DNA of 64,000 nucleotides from Micromonospora aurantiaca ATCC 27029 (GTDB lineage: Bacteria; Actinomycetota; Actinomycetes; Mycobacteriales; Micromonosporaceae). Made by a program: the position numbers and the translations under genes. The first letter of the stretch is position 1. Each line of letters starts with the position of its first letter. The DNA lies in NCBI RefSeq assembly GCF_000145235.1, contig NC_014391.1, positions 6,744,501 to 6,808,500 on the forward strand, read 5' to 3'. The notes below the pieces were generated by a model, which did not search any database, was not told the DNA's origin, and was given only the letters and a program-made list of their open reading frames with translations. Shown piece after piece: positions 58,161-64,000 of the stretch.

Positions 58161-59798
58161 TCAGGCCTGAGTGAGTGCGGTGACGGCGGCGTCGGCGATC
58201 GCCGCGATGGCCTCGGTCGGGTCGGTGACGGTCAGGGTGGTGGCGTGGGTGAAGGTGTGCCCCCAGACCTGGTCCGGGTCGGTCGGCTCGCCGCCGGTGG
58301 GCGGGTCGGCGGGGTGGAGCCACAGCACGGCGCAGCCGGCGCGGTGCAGGGTGGTGACGAGTTGTTGCCCGGCGGGGATGTCGTCGAGGTAGCCGTCGGA
58401 GACGACGGCGAGCATCCGCAGGGTGCGGCCGTGGCGCAGGTCGAGGAGTTGGTCGGCGACCTTGACCGCTTCCGGGAAGGTGGCGGTGGCGAGGCCGGTG
58501 CGCATGTGCATCACCTGCCTGGGGTAGGTGCGTGGGGGCACCAGGACGGTGGTGCGGTCGCCGAACCCGATGGTGGTGGTTGTCGCCTCGGCGCGGCGTG
58601 CCGCGTTGGCGAAGATCCACGCTGCGGAGGACATCGCCTCGGTGTAGCGGCTCATCGACCCGGACAGGTCGACCAGGATCGCCAGGTGCAGGCGGGGTTT
58701 CTCGGGCGGCAGTTGTGCGCGCTGCTGCCACGGGGCGGCGGTTGGGAGTTGCCCGGCGGCGGTTTGCGCTTCGGCGGTGATGGCCTGCCGAGTCCGGAGC
58801 CGACCGGGTGGGATCGCCGAGGGGCGCCGGCCGGGTTCGGGGTGGCGGGTGCGGGCCTGCCGCAGCCGATGGGACAGGTCGCGGGCCGCGCGGTGCTCCT
58901 GCTCGGTCGGGTCGGTGCGGGTCCACTCCGCTGGTGGGCTGTGCCGGTGGGCCAGCAGCGCCGTCGCGTACTCGGTCGGGGTGACACCAGCGGCGACGGC
59001 GAGGTAGTCGACGAGGGCCGCGGCGAGCCTGCCAGGGAACAGGCCGGCGTCCGGCACGGGCGGGTCGTATTGCTGGTCGGCGTCGATGCAGAGGACCTGA
59101 CACCACCGCCGGGCCAGGCAGATCATGGTGTCGGCATCGGCGTCGTCGCAGGTGTGGGCCTCCCGCCAGATGTCCCGCAGTTGCCGCAGGCGTTTGCGGC
59201 CGAGGACGCCGGTGACGGCGGCCCGGACGGGGCGGACGTCCTTGCTGGTGACGATGCGGGCGTCGACGCGGGCCAGGAGCAGGGCGGCGAGTTGCCCGGC
59301 GTGCCACGCGTCGTCGACGGCCGCGTCGCCGGGGTCGAGGAGGGTCTTCACGATGTGGCGCAACCACCGGCGGTCGCCCCGGCGGCGGGCGCGTTGGCGT
59401 CCCTCAGCCCGGGATTCCTCCAACATGTCGGCGACAGCGGCGAGGATCGGCGGGGTGCCGGGCGGGGTGGCCCAGCGGCTGTGCGCGGCGTGCGCGGCGC
59501 CGTGCACGAGCAGCCCGTAGCCGGTGGGCACGAGGCGCTTGTGCCGTGCCTTGGCCGGGTCGGTGACGTCGGGGCGCTCGGCGATGTAGGTGGCGTCGAC
59601 CTCGATCCGGTTGAGGTCGGGGTAGAAGCACTCGGGCGCGTTCCCGGCGGCGCCGGGGGCGACGAGGACAGTGAGGTCGGTACGGCCGGTCAGCAGCGGG
59701 ACGTGCTTGGTCCACGCCGCGGACCAGTCATGCCAGTCGCTGGCGCCGGCCGGCGTCGGCGGTGCGCCCTGCTGGAGGTGGGTGCTGGGGTGTGACAC
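58161..59798 (-). CDS. VWA (CobT/BatA-like) protein, partner of a MoxR ATPase
   Basis: 545 residues. The N-terminal part (DLNRIEVDATYIAERPD, GYGLLVHGAAHAAHSRW) has a zincin-like HxxxH look, common in VWA proteins of this kind. The C-terminal von Willebrand A domain contains the MIDAS LAILVDLSGSMSRYTEAMSS and MLAVVSDGYLDDIP. MoxR AAA+ ATPases and VWA partners act together as metal-dependent chaperones or chelatase-like machines. The ATPase gene lies 37 nt upstream. Target unknown. Confidence 0.8.
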   Translation of the reverse strand: MSHPSTHLQQGAPPTPAGASDWHDWSAAWTKHVPLLTGRTDLTVLVAPGAAGNAPECFYPDLNRIEVDATYIAERPDVTDPAKARHKRLVPTGYGLLVHGAAHAAHSRWATPPGTPPILAAVADMLEESRAEGRQRARRRGDRRWLRHIVKTLLDPGDAAVDDAWHAGQLAALLLARVDARIVTSKDVRPVRAAVTGVLGRKRLRQLRDIWREAHTCDDADADTMICLARRWCQVLCIDADQQYDPPVPDAGLFPGRLAAALVDYLAVAAGVTPTEYATALLAHRHSPPAEWTRTDPTEQEHRAARDLSHRLRQARTRHPEPGRRPSAIPPGRLRTRQAITAEAQTAAGQLPTAAPWQQRAQLPPEKPRLHLAILVDLSGSMSRYTEAMSSAAWIFANAARRAEATTTTIGFGDRTTVLVPPRTYPRQVMHMRTGLATATFPEAVKVADQLLDLRHGRTLRMLAVVSDGYLDDIPAGQQLVTTLHRAGCAVLWLHPADPPTGGEPTDPDQVWGHTFTHATTLTVTDPTEAIAAIADAAVTALTQA

Positions 59799-59835
59799 GG
59801 CTTGGCTCCTTCCAGAAATCTGAGGTGAATGGCGG

Positions 59836-61002
59836 TTAGCGCTTGCCGAGGGCGAGCGCGGTGATGGGCGTGCCGGTGTGTCGGGACAGGGCGGCGGTGA
59901 CGTCGTCGCGGGCGTCCTCGGGGGCGATGCCGGCCAGGTTGGCCAGGGCGGCGGTTATGCCCAGGTGGTCGCGGACCTTGACGAAGCCGAGCAGTTCGCG
60001 CAGCTGCGGCGCCCACATGGTCTTGCCGGCGGCGAGGTCGGCGTTGAGGTCGATCGCTGCGGCCACGACCTGCTTGGGGACGCCGAGTTGGCGGGCGAGG
60101 TCCCAGTCGGTGGTGACGTGCAGGTGGACGGTGAACCGGGAGGCCAGGGCCTCGGTGAGGACCGCGCCGTGCACGCCCGGGTTGTGGCCGGCGACGATGT
60201 AGAACCCGTCGACGGCTTCCACGGTCTCGTTGCCGTGGGCGGGGATGGTGATGACCCCGCGGCCGTCCATGGCCGGGTACAGCACGGCCAGGACGCGGGG
60301 CGGGATGAGGGTGGCGTCGTCGACCAGCAGCACCCGCCCCTCCCGCATCGCGGTGACGAGCGGTCCGTGGATGAACTCGTAGCCGCCGCCGGGTACCGGG
60401 TTGTAGGAGCCGAGGAAGTCGTCGACGACGGTGTCGCCGGTGCCGGCGACGGTCAGCAGGTCGGGGAAGGCCGCCTCGACCATGGCGGTCTTCCCGGTGC
60501 CAGGCGGCCCGTACAGCAGCACGGGCACCTGCTGGGTGCGCAGCCGCCGGAGTTCCTCGACGTCCCAGCCCTTGCCGAGCCGGCGCGGGTGGTACAGCGT
60601 CCCGTTCGGTCGCGGTACCGGCGCGGGCCGCGCCTGCCGGCCACCACCAGCACTGCCGCTGGAGCGGGTGCGGGGTGCGGCGGGTGGGAGGGTGCCGGCG
60701 GCGTCGATGCCGGCCTGGGTGATTTGGAAGCGGTGGTGCGGGTCGCGGTGGTGGGTGGCGTGCCCGGCGGCGGCCATCTTCTTCAGCGCCTCGAACACCG
60801 CCCCGGACGACGGTGCCCCGATCGCCCGGGTGATCTCGCCGACCTTGAGAATCTGGTCGGCGTGGTCGGCCAGGTGCAGGGCGACCTTGCGGTAGAGGTA
60901 GCCGGACCGGCCGGAGCCCGCGCCGGTGGTGGGAGTGGCGGTGCCGCTGGTCGGGGCCGGATCGTTCTGCGGTGAACCTGCCGGTGGGTGTGGTGTGGTC
61001 AT
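59836..61002 (-). CDS. MoxR-type AAA+ ATPase with N-terminal winged helix
   Basis: 388 residues. Residues 35-105 look like a winged helix (LYRKVALHLADHADQILKVG, SGAVFEALKKMAAAGHATHH). AAA+ core: Walker A LLYGPPGTGKTAMVEAAF, Walker B GRVLLVDDATLIPPRVLAVL, sensor FYIVAGHNPGVHGAVLTEAL with the Arg finger region ASRF. It pairs with the VWA protein downstream. The leader contains a 12-bp perfect hairpin 25 nt before the ATG. The added winged helix is unusual for MoxR and may link the machine to DNA or regulation. Confidence 0.85.
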   Translation of the reverse strand: MTTPHPPAGSPQNDPAPTSGTATPTTGAGSGRSGYLYRKVALHLADHADQILKVGEITRAIGAPSSGAVFEALKKMAAAGHATHHRDPHHRFQITQAGIDAAGTLPPAAPRTRSSGSAGGGRQARPAPVPRPNGTLYHPRRLGKGWDVEELRRLRTQQVPVLLYGPPGTGKTAMVEAAFPDLLTVAGTGDTVVDDFLGSYNPVPGGGYEFIHGPLVTAMREGRVLLVDDATLIPPRVLAVLYPAMDGRGVITIPAHGNETVEAVDGFYIVAGHNPGVHGAVLTEALASRFTVHLHVTTDWDLARQLGVPKQVVAAAIDLNADLAAGKTMWAPQLRELLGFVKVRDHLGITAALANLAGIAPEDARDDVTAALSRHTGTPITALALGKR

Positions 61003-61345
61003 GGGATTGCCTCGATTCGGGGTCGGGCCCGCGCACCCGTCTCCGGGTGCGCGGGCGGTGGGTACCGCACAGCGGAGACGGGCGGGGTCAACCCCTGCCG
61101 GCCCTCATCGGGGCCGGGCAGGTCGGCGACCCCACCCCTGGTGGTGCTGAAGGGTTACGGCGACACGTCAGGTCGCCGCTGGTACGTGCTGGTCGGTGTC
61201 GAGGCCGCGCGGGCGGTGTCGGCGCCGACGATGGAACCTCCGCCAGGCCAATCGATCAAGTCGAATGGGTGCGCGGGTGCGGGAGCGCCGGCTGACTACG
61301 TGTGCACCGTGGCAGCGGGAGGTGGTGCTGGCGGCGGGCTCGTGG
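61003..61345. other. Intergenic gap, 343 bp, leader of the MoxR gene
   Basis: No gene seen. Holds the strong hairpin below and G/C-rich sequence. It should contain the MoxR promoter, but no -10/-35 pair is clear. Confidence 0.45.
61028..61055 (-). promoter_or_regulatory. Perfect 12-bp leader hairpin before the MoxR gene
   Basis: CCCGCGCACCCG (61028-61039) pairs with CGGGTGCGCGGG (61044-61055) over a TCTC loop, 25 nt before the start codon. Too close to the gene to be only the end of the previous transcript (290 nt away); may attenuate or protect the mRNA. Confidence 0.5.
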
Positions 61346-61828
61346 TCAGTCGGCGCAGCCCCGTTCGCAGCCCTGCGGGTCGCACTGCTGTCCCTCGGCC
61401 ATCCGGGCCAGGGCCAGCCTGTCGTCGCCGTCGAGGTCGTCGAGGAACGGCCAGCCGAACCCGTCGGCGAACGCCTTGACCTTGGGCGCCCCGTACATCG
61501 GGTAGCCGGGGTGGTCCATCGCCGCCACGATGTCGTCGCGGCCGAGGAGCCAGGCGAGTTCGCTGAGCTTGTCCACCGACCGGCTCGCCGAGTTGCTGCG
61601 GTGGTCGAGGATCTTCCCGACGGCGAATCGCAGGTAGTCCCGGGCGTAGGTCTCGTGGTCGACCCGCTGGGTCCACTCGCCTGGGTGTCGGGGGGCGATG
61701 ACCTGGCGGGCGTGGTCGAGGTCGAGTGCCTCCACGAGCACCTCCTCGCGGAAGCCGAAGATGTCCCCGCGGTCGGCCCGCAGAGCCCAGATCCGGGTGA
61801 CGATCTCCTCTTGGGTACGGACGGTCAC
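61346..61828 (-). CDS. Hypothetical protein
   Basis: 160 residues from a GTG with GAAGGAAA upstream. VTVRTQEEIVTRIWALRADR, DLDHARQVIAPRHPGEWTQR and a C-terminus ending EGQQCDPQGCERGCAD, rich in Cys. Resembles small proteins carried by actinobacterial integrative elements; no known function. Confidence 0.6.
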   Translation of the reverse strand: MTVRTQEEIVTRIWALRADRGDIFGFREEVLVEALDLDHARQVIAPRHPGEWTQRVDHETYARDYLRFAVGKILDHRSNSASRSVDKLSELAWLLGRDDIVAAMDHPGYPMYGAPKVKAFADGFGWPFLDDLDGDDRLALARMAEGQQCDPQGCERGCAD

Positions 61829-61935
61829 TGGGTTTCCTTCCTGTTGGTCTTGCCTGTCGTGGGGTGTGTCGGATGCCGCCGCCGAATTCGGCTCAGCCTC
61901 GGCAGGCGCGGCGGGGTCTGGTTGGGGGTGCCGGC

Positions 61936-63033
61936 CTATGCCTGGTCGGTGTCGGGCAGGTCGCCGACGATCCGGTCGCAGGCGTACGGGTCGACGGCCT
62001 CCCAGCACCAGCTGCGGCCCATCACCACGTACCGGCCGTCGCCGTCGGGGGTGATGCGTTCGATGGCGTCCGGGTCGTCGGACAGCGCGCGCTGGTCGGC
62101 GACGATGACGTCGCCGTCGAAGGACAGGTCGGCCAGATCCGCGTCGACCCGCCGGTCCAGGTCGTCGGCCGGCACGCCCTGCTCACGCAGGCGGTCGCGG
62201 TACCGGTCGCGGTGGCGCTGCTGGTCGGCGACGATCGCCTCCGCCACCGGGCGGGTGCAGGAGAACACCGCCCACCCGTTCCAGTGGTCGATCAGGGTGC
62301 CGACGAACCCGACCTCGATCCGGTCGTCGCCGTCGGGGCCGGTGGTGCGCGCCCAGTCGCCTGCGAACACGCCGACGTCGCCGATACGGACCCGGTCGGG
62401 GTGCAGGTGGGACACGTCGCGGCCGGTGGGGCTGGCCGCGAGGTGAGACAGGTCCGCGACGCGGTCGGTGGCGGCGGTGTCGTAGGCGTCGCGGTAGACG
62501 GCCATCGCCTCGTCGCGCTGCTGGATGCGCAGCCCGAACCAGCCCGTGGTGTCGCCGGTGGCGTCGGCGAACAGCTCCCACCCGGCGATGTCGACCGACT
62601 CTCCCGCCGAGGAGAAGTGGGGCAGGGCGTCGAGGACGGCGGGATCGCCGTCCGCAATGCCGGCGAGGATTCGGCGCGCGGCCAGGCGGGTGTCGCCGCC
62701 GACGCGGGCGCCGATGGTGTCCTGCGCCCACCACTCGGCGGCGGTGCGTCCGGCCTCGGTGCCGGCGGCGCGCATCCGCTGCAGCGCGGCGGCCCATCGG
62801 GTGGCCTCGCCGACCAGGCCGCCGGGGCGAGGCGGGGTGGTGGTGACCGGTGCGATGCGGTCGCCGGCGTCGAGGCACATCGACAGTGTCGAGCCGCTGT
62901 CCCAGGTGACCTCGACGATGTTGTGCCGCTGGTCGTGGCGGCGGACGGTGCCGGTGTCTCCGGGGCGCAGCAGGGTGTGCGGGTCGCTGGTGCGGACCAG
63001 GACGACACGCTGGCCGGCCTTATAGCTGGTCAT
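61936..63033 (-). CDS. DUF4314 domain protein
   Basis: 365 residues from the ATG at 63033 (GGAG upstream). Residues 1-65 are DUF4314, a small SH3-like barrel: YKAGQRVVLVRTSDPHTLLR, PGDTGTVRRHDQRHNIVEVT, LDAGDRIAPV. The rest (GWELFADATGDTTGWFGLRI, VGFVGTLIDHWNGWAVFSCT) is mixed alpha/beta without a family. DUF4314 is linked to plasmids and phages. Role unknown. Confidence 0.65.
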   Translation of the reverse strand: MTSYKAGQRVVLVRTSDPHTLLRPGDTGTVRRHDQRHNIVEVTWDSGSTLSMCLDAGDRIAPVTTTPPRPGGLVGEATRWAAALQRMRAAGTEAGRTAAEWWAQDTIGARVGGDTRLAARRILAGIADGDPAVLDALPHFSSAGESVDIAGWELFADATGDTTGWFGLRIQQRDEAMAVYRDAYDTAATDRVADLSHLAASPTGRDVSHLHPDRVRIGDVGVFAGDWARTTGPDGDDRIEVGFVGTLIDHWNGWAVFSCTRPVAEAIVADQQRHRDRYRDRLREQGVPADDLDRRVDADLADLSFDGDVIVADQRALSDDPDAIERITPDGDGRYVVMGRSWCWEAVDPYACDRIVGDLPDTDQA

Positions 63034-63110
63034 GGTGGTCTCCGATCGGTCGTCGGGGTCGGTGGAAGGGCGGCCGTTATCGGCGGCCGGAGCGGGCATG
63101 TGGTCGGTGT

Positions 63111-63779
63111 TCACCTGGCGCTGCCCGTCGCGTCACCGGTGGCGGGCTGCTGCGGCGGCCAGGGCTTGCGGACGACGTGGTCGCCGAACATCGGGTCGGT
63201 GGCGACCGAGGAGCCGCAGCGGGTGCAGCTGGTGGCGGTGTCGTAGCCGTAGCCGGCCATGGACGGCACCTCGACGTGGTCGATCTCGTCGACCGCGCCG
63301 CAGACGGTGCACACCGTCATCTCCGGGCCGCCGTCGAGGGCGGGTGTGGTGACGAACAGGTCCTCGACCGGGTCGAGGTGGTGGGCGCTGTGCCGCAGCC
63401 AACGGCCGTGGACCGTCGCCTCGTACACCACCAGCCGCCGCTGGTCGAGGTGCAGCAGATACAGCCACTCGAGGAACCCGTCGAGGTGCTCCCGCAGCGA
63501 GCCCCGCCGGATCGCGTCGTCCTCGGTGACGACCGGGTAGCCCAGCCCGGGCACGGGCGGCTGCCGGTCCCAGCGCCGGGCCTTGGGGTTGATCGCAAGG
63601 GACCACCAGTCGCGGGCCAGCAGCGCGGCGGCCATGGCGTCGGTGTCACGACCGAACGTGTCGGTCCAGATCCGGCGCAGCAGCGGCACCAGAACCTCCG
63701 GACCCTCGCCGAACTGGATCAAGCGGGCGGTGTACCTGCCGCGAAACGCGGCAACGCCGATCAGCGTGGGTGTGCTCAC
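63111..63779 (-). CDS. Hypothetical protein with C-terminal zinc-ribbon-like CxxC pairs
   Basis: 222 residues from a GTG behind AGGAGG. N-terminal part: LIGVAAFRGRYTARLIQFGE, VPLLRRIWTDTFGRDTDAMA. C-terminal part has CTVCGAVDEIDHVEVPS and TSCTRCGSSVATDP, two CxxC pairs likely binding zinc. No family recognised. First gene upstream of the DUF4314 gene, 77 nt away. Confidence 0.6.
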   Translation of the reverse strand: MSTPTLIGVAAFRGRYTARLIQFGEGPEVLVPLLRRIWTDTFGRDTDAMAAALLARDWWSLAINPKARRWDRQPPVPGLGYPVVTEDDAIRRGSLREHLDGFLEWLYLLHLDQRRLVVYEATVHGRWLRHSAHHLDPVEDLFVTTPALDGGPEMTVCTVCGAVDEIDHVEVPSMAGYGYDTATSCTRCGSSVATDPMFGDHVVRKPWPPQQPATGDATGSAR

Positions 63780-63870
63780 GTGCCTTTCCTCCTCAATGTG
63801 GGGTTGCGGCGGTCGTCCCCGGGCGGGACGGCAGCCGAGCTTGGGTGCCATGGATCCGCCGGCATCGCCT

Positions 63871-64000
63871 CTAGGGCCTTGTGCCGAGCGGGGCGTTCTG
63901 AGCCGCCATGAAGGACACCGGGTCGATCGCGCCGTTCGGGCTGGCATCGCCGTTGTGGTGCACCTCGTAGTGCAGGTGCGGGCCGGAGCTGTGGCCGGTG
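63871..64000 (-). CDS. M23 peptidase, C-terminal end (runs off the right edge)
   Basis: The last 42 codons of a gene entering from beyond base 64000. The reading GHSSGPHLHYEVHHNGD contains the HLHYE motif of M23 (LytM/lysostaphin-type) metallopeptidases with the catalytic and zinc His, followed by AIDPVSFMAAQN and a stop at 63871. Such peptidoglycan hydrolases are found in conjugation and cell-wall loci. The rest is outside the window. Confidence 0.85.
   Translation of the reverse strand, partial: TGHSSGPHLHYEVHHNGDASPNGAIDPVSFMAAQNAPLGTRP

Noticed and set aside
57868..59367. 500-codon extension upstream of the gene at 57.3-57.9 kb
   Set aside because: It runs through the VWA gene in another frame and is Arg/Pro-rich; the ATG at 57867 has a clear ribosome site.

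Overview
The window is high-GC DNA with dense, often 4-nt-overlapping genes and frequent GTG starts. This is typical of an actinobacterium. A Micromonosporaceae-type host is my best guess, from the DUF6244/deaminase/Imm1 trio, the CbpA/CbpM chaperone cluster and the actinobacterial Tad locus with a DUF2637 protein, but it is not proven. No rRNA, tRNA or CRISPR array was seen.

Region A (1-14.3 kb) is a stress and proteostasis island. Reading leftward: a small protein, Hsp20, thioredoxin, DnaK, GrpE, a zinc-finger-less DnaJ (CbpA type), a CbpM-like modulator and the start of ClpB. These are followed by a Zn-metallopeptidase lipoprotein, a general stress membrane protein, a second Hsp20, a CorA transporter, a PPK2 polyphosphate kinase, HtpX, a DUF1269 protein and a CPA2 cation/proton antiporter with its regulatory subunit. 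The gene content resembles, by function, the transmissible heat/stress-tolerance loci of proteobacteria.

Region B (12-17 kb) is decayed. The DUF1269 gene, the antiporter and a PAS-histidine kinase carry frameshifts. There is a truncated IS1380-family transposase, a CDF transporter remnant and a DUF3703 gene with an internal TGA.

Region C (17-38 kb) is a defence and conflict island: (i) an XRE + ImmA pair divergent from a ubiquitin-like protein, an E2-like protein and a JAB-E1 fusion, with palindromic operators between them; (ii) a GNAT; (iii) DUF6244, a DddA/SCP1.201-type deaminase and an Imm1 immunity protein; (iv) a STAND NTPase with kinesin-light-chain-type TPRs plus a small membrane protein; (v) a fused XRE-ImmA protein with an unknown partner; (vi) a tightly coupled five-gene operon, C5-cytosine methyltransferase, DptF-like ATPase, DptG-like protein, DptH-like nuclease/HerA ATPase, Vsr endonuclease. 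The last operon is the most interesting system here: DptFGH-type restriction machinery joined to a C5 methylase, with no dnd phosphorothioation genes in sight. A complete IS21 element (38131-40763, 6-bp target duplication) borders the island.

Region D (40.8-55.4 kb) is a Tad/Flp-type pilus or secretion locus: prepilin peptidase, two winged-helix regulators, a lipoprotein, a PKD-like secreted protein, CpaB/SAF, CpaE-like, TadA/CpaF, TadB, TadC, Flp pilin and three TadE/TadG-like pseudopilins. It ends in a large membrane LysM-BTAD protein and a DUF2637 protein.

Region E (55.4-64 kb) is a minus-strand cluster of small accessory genes (DUF4262, Cys-rich protein, HAD-like, DUF4314) plus a MoxR AAA ATPase/VWA pair. 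It ends in the C-terminus of an M23 peptidase. Several of its intergenic gaps carry perfect GC-rich hairpins. The set looks like plasmid or integrative-element cargo.
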